NCBI GenBank assembly: GCA_013178295.1
Contig: JABLWW010000002.1
Location: 62,001-126,000, forward strand
Source: Anaerolineae bacterium
Lineage (GTDB): Bacteria; Chloroflexota; Anaerolineae; Anaerolineales; Anaerolineaceae
Direction of reading: 5' to 3'
Length of the DNA: 64,000 nucleotides
Part shown: one piece after another, positions 49,127-58,475 of the stretch
Position numbering within the stretch: the first letter of the stretch is position 1
Layout: the number at the start of each line of letters is the position of its first letter
Made by a program: the position numbers and the translations under genes
Notes under the pieces: model-generated
Told to the model about the DNA's origin: nothing
Seen by the model: only the letters and a program-made list of their open reading frames with translations
Databases searched by the model: none

Positions 49127-50809
49127 TCATCGTATATAAGGAACTTCGTTAGCAATCACCAGGTCAATCAAAAATGGACCTTGATGGTCAATTGCTTGAA
49201 GGATGACTGGACGAATTTGTTCAGGCTTTTCGACGCGTACACCGGGCACGCCCATGGCGTGTGCCATGCCAACAAAGTCTATGCGCGGATTAAGATCATA
49301 AAAATCTGGAAAAAGAGTCGTCTGTATACCGTGCTCCTGCCAATAGCGTGCGCTGTTTACTTTGAGCAGCATGTATGTCTGATTGTTGCAAATAACCAGT
49401 TTAGCGCCGATGTTATAACGTGCGGCTGTCCACAGTGACTGGATGGTGTACATTGCAGCGCCGTCGCCGCTGAAACCAAATACCACTTTGTCGGGGTGCG
49501 CCAGCTTAAGCCCCAATGCGCCTGGTAGCCCGACCCCGAGCGAACCGCCGCGCGTTTGGAAGAAGTGACCGGGCAGATTTGGTTGCAGGTAACGGGTGAG
49601 CACGGGAGAACAGGTTAATGCTTCATCAAAAATAAGGGCGTCTTTGGGAAGGATAGCAGCCAGCTCTTGCATAAATTGCGCAGCGGGCATGGGCAACGTG
49701 TTGTAGCGTTTCTGATCCTCCTGGATTTGTTTGTTGCGGGTTTCCTCTTTGCGTTGGCTGATGGCTTGCACACGTTTTTTTGCCTGTTGGTGTTGTTCTG
49801 GACTCATGGTGGCGGAGAGCGCTTCGCACAGGGATGCCAGTGTAAGTTTTGGGTCGCTGACAATGCTGAAATCAACACGATGGTTTTTGGCGATTTCATA
49901 GGCATTAAGATCAATGTGAATGATTTTTGCGTTGGGTGCAAAGATGTTACCTGTTTCAGGAAATACCTCTGGCAGCATATACGTTCCGCAAATCAGGATA
50001 ACATCTCCCTTGGTCGAGATGGGCAAGCTTAGGCTGCCAAAGACATGCCCTGTTTGCCCCTGATAGAGCGGATGGGTGTAGCTCATATTGAGATCGCCTT
50101 CGTCAGCGCCCCACACTTCGGCACCGATTAGTTCTGCCAGACGGATGAGTTCGCGATGAGCGTTCGATTGGGCAATGCCATCGCCGATGAAGATCACAGG
50201 CTGCCGGGCGTTGGCGAGCAAAGGCACAACCTGGTTGATGAAATCCTGCGTGGGCGTAACGCGTGTGCTGGGGATGTGGGTGGGAAAAATCTCCTCGGGA
50301 CAGGGGGCGTTGATGATGTCTGCCGGCAGACAGACATACACAGGCCCCATTGGAGGGGTTGCGGCGATTTTGATTGCCCTTCGCACGGTTCTTAAAAGCG
50401 AAGAGGGATGTGTTACCAGATCAGCATATTTGGTGACCGGGCGTGCCATAGACAGGTAATCACCTGCCATTTGGGCGTCCATATTGAGGTATTGTGTTCC
50501 TGCATCCCCACCGATAATTACCAATGGCGAATGTCCGCGCATTGCCTGGTATATTGCGCCAATGGTGTTGCCCAAACCGGGTGTGGAATGAATTTGCACC
50601 AGGGCGGGTTTTTGTGTGGCGCGTGCATATCCATCAGCCATCATCAGTGCCACAGTCTCGTGCAGGGCAAGGATGTACTGTATTTGCGGATATTGCGGGA
50701 TTTTACTCAAAAAGCCATCTTCCTGTGTGCCCGGATTGCCAAACATGAAGGTGTGTCCATCGATTGCGAATTGTTCGAGCAGCGCTTCACCGCCGGTTTT
50801 TTGTTTCAT
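49127..50809 (-). CDS. Thiamine-diphosphate-dependent enzyme (acetolactate synthase/benzoylformate decarboxylase type)
   Basis: The 560 residues have the three ThDP-enzyme domains. N-terminal pyrimidine-binding domain: FMFGNPGTQEDGFL and the catalytic Glu in ALHETVALMMADGYARA. Central domain: FIGDGIAQSNAHREL. C-terminal diphosphate-binding domain: GFSGDGAAMYTIQSLWTAAR to CNNQTYML (the GDG...NN motif). GNPGT is more like benzoylformate decarboxylase and related 2-oxoacid decarboxylases than anabolic acetolactate synthase, and no regulatory subunit is adjacent. Substrate unknown. Confidence 0.87.
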   Translation of the reverse strand: MKQKTGGEALLEQFAIDGHTFMFGNPGTQEDGFLSKIPQYPQIQYILALHETVALMMADGYARATQKPALVQIHSTPGLGNTIGAIYQAMRGHSPLVIIGGDAGTQYLNMDAQMAGDYLSMARPVTKYADLVTHPSSLLRTVRRAIKIAATPPMGPVYVCLPADIINAPCPEEIFPTHIPSTRVTPTQDFINQVVPLLANARQPVIFIGDGIAQSNAHRELIRLAELIGAEVWGADEGDLNMSYTHPLYQGQTGHVFGSLSLPISTKGDVILICGTYMLPEVFPETGNIFAPNAKIIHIDLNAYEIAKNHRVDFSIVSDPKLTLASLCEALSATMSPEQHQQAKKRVQAISQRKEETRNKQIQEDQKRYNTLPMPAAQFMQELAAILPKDALIFDEALTCSPVLTRYLQPNLPGHFFQTRGGSLGVGLPGALGLKLAHPDKVVFGFSGDGAAMYTIQSLWTAARYNIGAKLVICNNQTYMLLKVNSARYWQEHGIQTTLFPDFYDLNPRIDFVGMAHAMGVPGVRVEKPEQIRPVILQAIDHQGPFLIDLVIANEVPYIR

Positions 50810-50856
50810 TGGGGATGCTCCTTGAGCAGCTTACAGGGTGTTGAAATGAGGGGTGA

Positions 50857-53109
50857 TTATGGGTGTGCTTTGAGGTGGGTGAATTGGGATAGCGAGGGTC
50901 GTTTGAGCAGTCGCATGCCGTTGATGGTGACCAACAGCGAAGTGCCCATGTCGGCAGCGATTGCCATCCACATACTGCCCAGCCCAAGAATAACCAGAGC
51001 GATAAAAATGAGCTTTATCCCAATCGAAAAAACGATGTTGAAGCGGATGGTATTCATTGTCATGCGGCTGAGAGCAATTGCAAATGGCAGGCGATGAAGA
51101 TTGTTGCCTATCAAGGTAATATCGGAGGCTTCCATTGCCTGTGCAGTGGTCAGTGGGCCCGCAATGGCAATGCCTACATCTGCCAATGCCAAAGCAGGTG
51201 TGTCATTGATGCCGTCGCCTATCATGGCGATGGTGCCGCATTTTTGTTTCAGTTTGGCAATGGCAGACATTTTCTTTTCGGGAGTCAGTTCTGCGTGGAT
51301 ATGTTCTATTCCTGCTTGTTCGCCAATCCGTTTGGCTGCTTGAGGGTGATCGCCAGTAAGCATCACCGGGTTTTTAATCCCCATTTTCTTCAGGGTTTGT
51401 ATTGCAGCTGGAGCAGTTGGGCGAATGGCGTCAAAAACGGTGATGGTGCCCAAATAGTTGTTATCCAGGCTAATCATCAGCGGGATTTGCCCATTCGAGG
51501 CGGCTGTGGAGGCTGCCAAACAGTCTTCTTGCGGGTGGGGGATGTCTGCCGCTTTGAAATGTGAGTGGCTGCCAATAAACACCTTGCGCCCGGCAATATC
51601 TCCGCTGATTCCCTTTCCGATCAGCGCAGTTACGTTTTCGGCAGGCGGGTAACGTGTACTGAGATTGTATTCGGCAGCCTTTTCTACAATTGCGGTGGCA
51701 AGGGGATGTTCACTGTGACGTTCGATGGCGCTGGCAAGTGCAAGCAGGTCGTTGCAGCTTTCGCATTGGTCGTTGATTTGCATGCCCGCGTCTGGGTGAT
51801 CATTTTGTGATTTACATGCTGTGCTGCGAACACTGATGACAGAAGGTTTTCCTTCGGTGAGCGTGCCTGTTTTGTCAAAGGCGATGGCGCGGACGCGGCT
51901 TAGGGTTTCGAGATGTACTCCCCCTTTGAACAATACCCCATGACGCGCAGCGTTGCTGATGGCGCTGATAATGGTTACTGGTGTGCTGATTACCAGGGCG
52001 CATGGGCAGCCAACGACAAGCAGCGCCAGTCCCCTATACAGCCAGCCGAAGGCATGTGGTGAGGGATTCAGAAATGGCTGCTGGAAAAAAAAAGGAGGAA
52101 GCGTTGCCACAGCAAAAGCCAGAAGCACAATGACAGGGGTATAAATCTGAGCAAACCGGTCTATGAACTTTTGATGTCTGGCACGCTTCTCGTGGGCTTC
52201 TTCTACCATTTTCACGATGCGGCTGATGGTGTTTTCGGTGGCAGGGTGAGTAACCCTGATTTTGAGAGTTCCTTCGCCGTTGATTGAGCTGGCAAGCACC
52301 TCTGCGCCAATGGTCTTTTCAACAGGGATGCTTTCCCCTGTGATTGGTGATTGATTTACCGATGAGTTTCCAGCCAGAATGATCCCGTCCATGGGTATCC
52401 GTTCGCCGGGTTTTACCAGGATGATATCTCCGGGGACAAGATCGTTGATTGCCACTTTCTCTTGCTGTTCGTTGTCGCTGCCTGTCAGGCGAGTGGCTTC
52501 AAGCGGAATGACTTGCATCATGGTCTGGATGGAGCGTCTTGCGCGCTCGGTGGTGTATCCCTCAAGCGCCTCGCTGATGGCAAACAGGACAATGACGACT
52601 CCTGCCTCATCGTAAGCGCCAATACATACAGCGCCGATAGCGGCTGTTGTCATCAGCACGTTAATATTGATGGTTTTATGCCGCAGTGCACGCAATGCAG
52701 CAGAGGCAACGGGAAGCCCCGCAATCAGCAGTGCAGCAAGCGAAAGAAAGTTTACCCATGTTTGCTGTCTGCCGAGTATCTCATGGAAAACAATGGCTGG
52801 CAGAATGAAAAGACTGCCGACCAATGCCAGTCTACTTTCACGTTGTTTCCACAGGTAGGAGAATACATTTGGCGGAGGGTTCTGCTGCGACATGGCTTTT
52901 TCGTCTGCAAAGTGGGCATCATATCCTAGCGATCTGACTCGTTCGAGTGCGTCTGTGGCGGATAGACTGCCGCGAATCAGCAAGCTGCCTGTTGCAAAAT
53001 TGAGTACGGCGGACGTGACACCAGGTGATTGGCTAAGGGTATTTTCAATCTCCTGGGCGCAGCTTGCACAGTCAAGCCCTTTGATTTTGATGGTGTACTG
53101 GTTTTCCAT
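50857..53109 (-). CDS. Heavy-metal P1B-type ATPase (Zn/Cd/Pb group)
   Basis: Metal efflux pump, 750 residues. N-terminal HMA domain with GLDCASC (11-17), transmembrane CPC in GCPCALVIS, phosphorylation site AFDKTGTLTEGKP, HP motif SEHPLATA, and TGDHPQAA and GDGINDTPALALADVGIAI in the P domain. DKTGTLTEG is followed by an insert with extra Cys and His (CKSQNDHPDAG, CESC) that may bind metal. The single GLDCASC and the CPC motif with the C-terminal DMGTSLLVTINGMRLL fit the ZntA/CadA group. ATG at 53109 is chosen over a longer frame without HMA homology. Substrate class is probable. Confidence 0.92.
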   Translation of the reverse strand: MENQYTIKIKGLDCASCAQEIENTLSQSPGVTSAVLNFATGSLLIRGSLSATDALERVRSLGYDAHFADEKAMSQQNPPPNVFSYLWKQRESRLALVGSLFILPAIVFHEILGRQQTWVNFLSLAALLIAGLPVASAALRALRHKTININVLMTTAAIGAVCIGAYDEAGVVIVLFAISEALEGYTTERARRSIQTMMQVIPLEATRLTGSDNEQQEKVAINDLVPGDIILVKPGERIPMDGIILAGNSSVNQSPITGESIPVEKTIGAEVLASSINGEGTLKIRVTHPATENTISRIVKMVEEAHEKRARHQKFIDRFAQIYTPVIVLLAFAVATLPPFFFQQPFLNPSPHAFGWLYRGLALLVVGCPCALVISTPVTIISAISNAARHGVLFKGGVHLETLSRVRAIAFDKTGTLTEGKPSVISVRSTACKSQNDHPDAGMQINDQCESCNDLLALASAIERHSEHPLATAIVEKAAEYNLSTRYPPAENVTALIGKGISGDIAGRKVFIGSHSHFKAADIPHPQEDCLAASTAASNGQIPLMISLDNNYLGTITVFDAIRPTAPAAIQTLKKMGIKNPVMLTGDHPQAAKRIGEQAGIEHIHAELTPEKKMSAIAKLKQKCGTIAMIGDGINDTPALALADVGIAIAGPLTTAQAMEASDITLIGNNLHRLPFAIALSRMTMNTIRFNIVFSIGIKLIFIALVILGLGSMWMAIAADMGTSLLVTINGMRLLKRPSLSQFTHLKAHP

Positions 53110-53201
53110 AGACAACAATAGTTTTCTAGTCAAAAAGCGCTTCAATCTCCCCTATTATACTATTGAGACCGGGGCGAATCAGACCGTAATCGTCGTATTT
53201 T

Positions 53202-53231
53202 TTGCTTATCTTGGTGATATTGTTGTATAAT
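53202..53231 (+). promoter_or_regulatory. Promoter of bfr
   Basis: TTGCTT (53202-53207), 18-base spacer and TATAAT (53226-53231), about 50 bases before the ATG. Confidence 0.6.
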
Positions 53232-53288
53232 CTGAAAGGTGACCCACAATATCGTGTTTTGTTTGAATCAAATTTTTTGGAGGCAACT

Positions 53289-53759
53289 ATGAAAGGACAC
53301 GAAAAGATTATTGCTACATTGAATTCGCTGCTTGCGGATGAACTGACAGCTATTAACCAGTACATGGTGCATTCAGAGATGTGTGCCAATTGGGCTTACG
53401 AGCGACTGCATGAAGCGGTGGAAAAACGCGCCATTGACGAGATGAAACATGCCGAAAAACTAATTGCGCGTATTTTGTTCCTTGAGGGGATACCCATTGT
53501 AAGCCAGCTTAACCCCATTCATATTGGCGAGGTTGTCGAAAAACAGCTAAAGAATGATTGGGACGCCGAAGCGGGTGCAATTAAAGCATATAACGCAGGA
53601 GTTCGCCTGGCGGTTGAATTGGGAGATAATGGAACGCGCGAATTGCTCGAATCGATCCTCAAGGATGAGGAAGATCACATTGATTGGCTTGAGGCACAGA
53701 CTGACCAGATTCAGCAAATGGGGATTCAGGTCTATCTTGGTCAACAGGTTGAAGAGTAG
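53289..53759 (+). CDS. bfr: Bacterioferritin
   Basis: Iron-storage subunit, 156 residues, the length of E. coli Bfr. Ferroxidase residues Glu18 (ADELTAINQY), Glu51 and His54 (IDEMKHAEK) and the later Glu residues in KDEEDHIDWL are in place. Met52, the haem ligand, is conserved, so a haem-containing 24-mer is expected. GGAGG lies before the ATG; the upstream in-frame codons fall in the promoter. A strong terminator follows the stop. Confidence 0.95.
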   Translation: MKGHEKIIATLNSLLADELTAINQYMVHSEMCANWAYERLHEAVEKRAIDEMKHAEKLIARILFLEGIPIVSQLNPIHIGEVVEKQLKNDWDAEAGAIKAYNAGVRLAVELGDNGTRELLESILKDEEDHIDWLEAQTDQIQQMGIQVYLGQQVEE

Positions 53760-53767
53760 TTGTCATC

Positions 53768-53804
53768 AACAATCGGGCGGTGTACAAGCCGCCCGATTGT
53801 TTTT
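53768..53804 (+). terminator. Rho-independent terminator of bfr
   Basis: A 13-bp perfect stem (AACAATCGGGCGG with CCGCCCGATTGTT, loop TGTACAAG) followed by TTTTT, nine bases after the bfr stop. The opposite strand lacks a T-run, and the convergent gene ends within the T-tract. Confidence 0.9.
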
Positions 53805-54555
53805 AAGCAGCAGCTTTTAGCCTTTTGAGCGTTTGGGCTGCGGCAGTACCCAAATAGATGCTGTCTGCTCCCACAGTAATCAGCGTGTAACCATTCTTTA
53901 GGTATGGCAGTACAGTGTCATCGCCGATGCCAAACACACCTAGGGGAATGTTGGCGTTTGCACAGGCGCTCTCAACCTTGTGGATGGCAGATTGCACGTC
54001 GGGGTCGTTGATTTTTCCAGGTTTGCCCATGCTCCCCGAAAGGTCATAAGGTCCAAGAAGGACAGCGTCAAAGCCATCAACATGGATGATTTTGTCAATG
54101 TTGTTTACGGCATGAATGTGCTCTATCAAGACGATGAGAGCGATATGTTTGTTGGCTTGAGAGATGTATTCCTGAAAGTGCAAGCCGTATCCCTGTGCGC
54201 GTCCCAAGCCAAAACTGCGCTGACCCTCAGGAGGATATTTGCATAATTGGATAAAAAGTTCGACATCCTGGGCAGTTTTGACAAGCGGAGCGATGATACC
54301 AGCTGGGCCGCAATCCAGAGCTTTCTTGATAAAACCTTCTTCGATGGAGGGGATTCGGATAAGGCAGGCACAGCGATTTTGGGTGGCTTGAATCACGCGT
54401 TGAACATCCAGAAGGCTGATGGGCGTATGTTCCATATCAATAAACAGAAAGTCATAGCCAGCGTCTGCCAAGATTTCAGCCACTTCTGGGGAGGCGAGTG
54501 TCAGGATCGTGCCATATAGAAGTTCTTTTTTCTTAAGTCTTGTTCGAAATGACAT
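53803..54555 (-). CDS. HpcH/HpaI-family class II aldolase
   Basis: Metal-dependent aldolase cleaving or forming 2-keto-3-deoxy sugar acids, 250 residues. Motifs: FLFIDMEHTPISLLDVQRVI (about 35-54), CLIRIPS, GPAGIIAPLVKTA, and GPYDLSGSMGKPG (metal and substrate loop). Closest in style to 2-keto-3-deoxy-L-rhamnonate or hydroxy-2-oxo-heptanedioate aldolases. No pathway partners are adjacent, so the substrate is not assignable. Confidence 0.9.
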   Translation of the reverse strand: MSFRTRLKKKELLYGTILTLASPEVAEILADAGYDFLFIDMEHTPISLLDVQRVIQATQNRCACLIRIPSIEEGFIKKALDCGPAGIIAPLVKTAQDVELFIQLCKYPPEGQRSFGLGRAQGYGLHFQEYISQANKHIALIVLIEHIHAVNNIDKIIHVDGFDAVLLGPYDLSGSMGKPGKINDPDVQSAIHKVESACANANIPLGVFGIGDDTVLPYLKNGYTLITVGADSIYLGTAAAQTLKRLKAAA

Positions 54556-54587
54556 TTGTGTTCTCCTGGTTTATAAAAGGGGAAAAC

Positions 54588-54842
54588 TCACCATTTTCTG
54601 GGTGCGCGTTTTTCACGCGCTGCGTTTTCCAACATTGTAAATCCCACCTGACACAGGTTCTCAAGCCTCTTTATTTGAGGTTCAGAGGGAGGAGTATCTC
54701 TCTCGAATTCATCCAGCAGCCTTAACAGATTTCCTCGCACCCCGCTTGATCTGCGTGCCCAGATTGAATCGGCGGACACTTTTTCGAGACGCTCAACAAT
54801 GAGCCTTGCCTGTTCGTAGATTTTCTGATATGGTGTTTGCAT
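54588..54842 (-). CDS. Small hypothetical helical protein
   Basis: Eighty-four residues, no recognised family, all-helical and basic (YQKIYEQARLIVERLEKVS, MLENAAREKRAPRKW). ATG at 54842 is preferred over an in-frame TTG at 54872. It lies upstream of the aldolase gene with a 32-base gap and may be cotranscribed. Confidence 0.55.
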   Translation of the reverse strand: MQTPYQKIYEQARLIVERLEKVSADSIWARRSSGVRGNLLRLLDEFERDTPPSEPQIKRLENLCQVGFTMLENAAREKRAPRKW

Positions 54843-54937
54843 ATAAGTTCCAAAGCCTGTCTTTGAAGTCAAATTGAAATGGTAACGTTGACAGCCAGTT
54901 CTTGTATTATAATTTTGTTTTCATTTGAGGATAATCG

Positions 54938-55879
54938 TTGACGGCATTGTTTTTCGCAACAGACGTTCATGGGTCAGATACCTGCTGGCATAAGTTTATC
55001 AATGCTGCCAGATTTTATGCCGCAGATGTGATTATTCTGGGGGGAGATATGACGGGGAAGGCTGTCGTTCCCATTGTCTATCAGGGCAATGCAACCTATC
55101 GGGTGACGCTTTTGGAGCAGGAAGTGCTCTTACATGGTGAAGAGGAAGTCCAGCAAACGGAAAAGAAGATCAGAAGTCGTGGCTATTATCCTTACCGCAC
55201 AACGCCCGATGAGGTACAGGAGATCAATGCTGATCCACATAAGCTGAATAGCTTATTTCTTTCAGAGGCGTTAAAGACGATTGAGCAGTGGATGGCTTAT
55301 GCCGATGAGCGCTTGATACAAAACGGAGCACGCTGTTATGTGTGCCCGGGCAATGACGATGTCTTTGCGATAGATGCTCTGATCCGGAGTTCAAAATGCG
55401 TGCATCTTGCGGAGGGAGAAGTTCTGCCGATTGATGACAGGCATGAGATGGTGAGTTGTGGGTGGAGCAACCCGACGCCATGGCATACTTTTAGGGAGGA
55501 AGATGAAGAGGCACTTGCTGTCCGCATTGAACGAATGATTGCGTTGATAAAAGACCCAGCGGCGAGTATCTTTAATTTTCATGTGCCTCCCTATGGCTCG
55601 ATGATTGACGACGCTCCGGTTCTGACGGAGGATTTGCGTGTGAAATATGCGGGGAATGCACTCCGGCCTGTTGGCAGCCGTGCGGTGCGGGCAGCTATTG
55701 AAAAATGGCAGCCTTTGCTTGGGCTGTTTGGTCATATTCACGAAAGCCGCGGCACAACAAGAATTGGACGCACGTTGTGCATTAACCCTGGTAGCATGTA
55801 TGAACAGGGCACACTTTTGGGTGCCTTAGTTAAAATAGAAAATGGTAAAATTAAAAATTATGTGCTTACAACAGGGTAA
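54938..55879 (+). CDS. Metallophosphoesterase
   Basis: Calcineurin-like phosphoesterase, 313 residues. The five metal-binding blocks are present: FFATDVHGSD, ILGGDMTGK, CPGNDD, FNFHVPPYG and FGHIHES. Starts with TTG at 54938; no better start fits the conserved N-terminal strand. Substrate unknown. An APC-type permease gene follows 30 bases later, probably cotranscribed. Confidence 0.87.
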   Translation: MTALFFATDVHGSDTCWHKFINAARFYAADVIILGGDMTGKAVVPIVYQGNATYRVTLLEQEVLLHGEEEVQQTEKKIRSRGYYPYRTTPDEVQEINADPHKLNSLFLSEALKTIEQWMAYADERLIQNGARCYVCPGNDDVFAIDALIRSSKCVHLAEGEVLPIDDRHEMVSCGWSNPTPWHTFREEDEEALAVRIERMIALIKDPAASIFNFHVPPYGSMIDDAPVLTEDLRVKYAGNALRPVGSRAVRAAIEKWQPLLGLFGHIHESRGTTRIGRTLCINPGSMYEQGTLLGALVKIENGKIKNYVLTTG

Positions 55880-55908
55880 TTTTTCGAATCTTTTCATGGA
55901 GGAGAGAA

Positions 55909-57549
55909 GTGAGCGCGCAAAGCCAAACTGAACTTTTTATTCGCAAGGCAACCGGACTGGTGCGTTCGTGGTCGCTGTTTGATGCGTTCATCTACGCCAC
56001 GTTTTCGATTAATCTGATCACCCTGGGGTTGTATATTTTCAGCCAGATGTATTTTCTGGAAGGCGGGTTGTTGCCTGCGCTTGTCCTGAGTTCGTTTTTT
56101 ATTCTTTTTGAGGTGATTGTCTATGCAGCGTTGATTGCCGTGATGCCCCGTTCAGGCGGGGATTATATCTGGCAAAGCCGTATACTGGGAGGCGGCGTAG
56201 GGTTTGTTTTGGCGGTCACGGGCTGGTGGTTTATTCTCTGGCTTTGGGTACCGCTGTATGGAGATATGTTACGCCATATTGTGCTGACCCCTTTGCTGAG
56301 CATTGTGGGCGCCAGAGATGCAGCGTTGTGGTTTGGGCAGTCCTCTCTGGGGCTTTTTATTGCCTCTTTAATTCTGTGTGTGGTTGTTACATTTTACATC
56401 GCTGCAGGGATGCAGTGGTATGCGCGCATTCAGAAAGCCTGTTTTATCGGAGGGATGGTTGGGTTGTTGGCTGTTTTTGTTCTCCTGTTAACGGGTTCCC
56501 CGCAAGCTTTTCGTGCTGGATTGGAACGCGAAGGGGTGGCTCTTTTTGGCGCAGCCAGCAATCTGTATACCACAACACTGGAGGCGGGTGAAGCTGCTGG
56601 GGCGGTCATGCCTTTGACAGGCGGAGGAATAGGAGCAATTTTCCTGGCGTTGCCCTTTATCGTATTTTTTAATCTTTGGCCCAATTGGGGCGCCACCCTA
56701 TACGGTGAGGTGCGAGGTGCCACAGACTTCAAACGGAATTTTTGGGGGATGGCGTTGGCTTTACTGGTTACTGCACTGCTAGGGGTGGTTTTCTGTGTTT
56801 TGATTGCGAAGACGCTCACGTGGGATTTTTATACAAAAGCGAATGGCGCTTGGTGGAACTTTGCCTGGGGATATGTGGATCAGCCCCCACCTTTGCCTGT
56901 CTGGCCATATCCGGCGTTGCTGGCAGTCTTTCTCTCACAGAGCCGTGGGGTTCAGTTTGTGATTATTTTGCTGATGAGCCTTTGGTGGTTTGGTTGGTCG
57001 GGTACTGTTTTCCTTAGCTCAACCAGGGTGATCTTTGCGGCGGCGTTTGACCGTTTGCTGCCCGAGAAAGTAGCGGAAGTGGAGCCGCGCACGCGCACGC
57101 CGATCAACGCACTGCTGTTGATGGTTGTTCCTTCTGTCATCGTGTCAGCGCTTTTTGCCTGGGATGTTTTTGGTTTTCGGGCGCTTACGCTGGATTCGAC
57201 CCTGGTGATTGCGGTGACATATCTGGGCACGACCATTGCGGCTATCTTGCTGCCGTATCGCAAGCCGGAATTGTATCAGGCTTCTCCTATTGCCAGATAT
57301 AAAGTGTTTGGCATACCTCTTATTACTGTATCTGGGGTGATTTTTGGTGGGTTTTTGCTCTTTCTTTTGTATGCCTGGCTGATTGACCCATTGGGGCTAT
57401 ATGGAATTGGTTTGAAAAATACCAGCTCGATCATTTATATGCTGGTGATGTATTTGATTGCTGTCGGGGTGTATTTGGGCTTCAAGCGCTATCGCAAGAG
57501 CGAAGGGATTGATATTGACAAAGTACACCAGGAAATTCCGGTGGAGTAG
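55909..57549 (+). CDS. APC-superfamily amino-acid permease
   Basis: Secondary transporter of 546 residues with about 12 membrane helices. The unwound helix-1 region (FDAFIYATFSINLITLG), the helix-2 VIAVMPRSGGDYIWQSR-type motif and NALLLMVVPSVIVSA after the conserved TRTP cytoplasmic loop are typical. A long outer loop (about 200-240 and 290-340) is larger than usual. GTG start with GGAGAG upstream. Substrate unknown. Confidence 0.87.
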   Translation: MSAQSQTELFIRKATGLVRSWSLFDAFIYATFSINLITLGLYIFSQMYFLEGGLLPALVLSSFFILFEVIVYAALIAVMPRSGGDYIWQSRILGGGVGFVLAVTGWWFILWLWVPLYGDMLRHIVLTPLLSIVGARDAALWFGQSSLGLFIASLILCVVVTFYIAAGMQWYARIQKACFIGGMVGLLAVFVLLLTGSPQAFRAGLEREGVALFGAASNLYTTTLEAGEAAGAVMPLTGGGIGAIFLALPFIVFFNLWPNWGATLYGEVRGATDFKRNFWGMALALLVTALLGVVFCVLIAKTLTWDFYTKANGAWWNFAWGYVDQPPPLPVWPYPALLAVFLSQSRGVQFVIILLMSLWWFGWSGTVFLSSTRVIFAAAFDRLLPEKVAEVEPRTRTPINALLLMVVPSVIVSALFAWDVFGFRALTLDSTLVIAVTYLGTTIAAILLPYRKPELYQASPIARYKVFGIPLITVSGVIFGGFLLFLLYAWLIDPLGLYGIGLKNTSSIIYMLVMYLIAVGVYLGFKRYRKSEGIDIDKVHQEIPVE

Positions 57550-57618
57550 TTTGTGGGACTTGGCAAGGTCTGCCTTTGCCAGGATTTTGGTTCTGTTATA
57601 GACAGGTTTTGAAAGCCA

Positions 57619-58371
57619 ATGTTCACTTGCCCTGAGATCATGGATGAGTTAAACCGCTTGCTGGCGGAAGCCACAAAGCAGCATTTGCATTTGCGTTTGA
57701 TCGGCGGGCTGGCGATTAAGCTGCATTGCAAGGGTGCCGACCATCCTGCCCTGCGCCGGCAATATTCGGATTTTGATTTTGTTGTTCCGCGTATTGAGGG
57801 CAGGCGTCTGGAAGCGTTTTTTTATTCCATGGGATATGAACCCAGTCGGGAATTTAATCTGCTTAATGGCAACCGACGTCAACTGTATCATGACATGGGT
57901 ACTGGGCGGCGAGTGGATATCTTTGTTGGTGATTTTCAAATGTGCCATTATCTTCCGCTCAGGGGGAGGATGGAGATTGAAGCATATACTGTTCCACTGG
58001 CAGAACTCCTGCTTTCAAAGACTCAAATTGTCGAACTGACCCGCAGGGATGTGCTTGATGTGGCAGCTCTATTGCTGGATCACCCTGTGGGGATAGGCGA
58101 TCATGAGACCATCAACATCACACGCATTGTCAATCTGTGCACCAGACGGTGGGGGTTGTTTGCCACGACGATGGACAGCCTGGAAAAAATTCGTAGATAT
58201 CTTGGACATGAGAACCCCGGTTTGAATGAATCCGAGCTCCAGTTGATTCTTGAACGGGCTGAGGAGATACAACTGGCACTGAAATCAGCCCGCAAGCCGC
58301 TCCGCTGGAGGGTGCGCAACACGATTGGCAGGCGTGTGCCCTGGTATGTCAAGGTGGACGAAATCGGTTGA
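57619..58371 (+). CDS. Nucleotidyltransferase-like protein
   Basis: The 250 residues carry a minimal nucleotidyltransferase pattern: LRLIGGLAIKLHC (the GG/GS element), YSDFDFVVP (the DxD pair) and GRRVDIFVGDF (third acidic residue). It resembles AbiEii-like or MNT-type proteins, but no antitoxin-like partner is adjacent. The C-terminal part is helical with basic clusters. Function unknown; a stand-alone sugar- or protein-nucleotidyltransferase is as likely as a toxin. Confidence 0.7.
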   Translation: MFTCPEIMDELNRLLAEATKQHLHLRLIGGLAIKLHCKGADHPALRRQYSDFDFVVPRIEGRRLEAFFYSMGYEPSREFNLLNGNRRQLYHDMGTGRRVDIFVGDFQMCHYLPLRGRMEIEAYTVPLAELLLSKTQIVELTRRDVLDVAALLLDHPVGIGDHETINITRIVNLCTRRWGLFATTMDSLEKIRRYLGHENPGLNESELQLILERAEEIQLALKSARKPLRWRVRNTIGRRVPWYVKVDEIG

Positions 58372-58416
58372 TGATTTTTATGAGGGGTTTGTAAACGGTT
58401 GAGGGTTTGCGGGGGA

Positions 58417-58445
58417 TTGACGCTCCACTGAAATCTTGATATAGT
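58417..58445 (+). promoter_or_regulatory. Promoter of the LacI-family gene
   Basis: TTGACG (58417-58422), a 17-base spacer and TATAGT (58440-58445); start expected near 58452. Confidence 0.75.
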
Positions 58446-58453
58446 TTAATGAG

Positions 58454-58467
58454 CCAAAACGTTTTGG
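58454..58467. promoter_or_regulatory. Palindromic LacI-type operator
   Basis: CCAAAACGTTTTGG is a perfect 14-bp palindrome with the central CG typical of LacI/GalR operators. It lies at the transcription start of the LacI-family gene, so it should mediate autorepression. Confidence 0.75.
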
Positions 58468-58475
58468 AGAAATAC

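Noticed and set aside
57619-58371. Toxin-antitoxin system based on the nucleotidyltransferase-like protein
   Set aside because: No HEPN or AbiEi-like partner gene is adjacent and the domain match is minimal.
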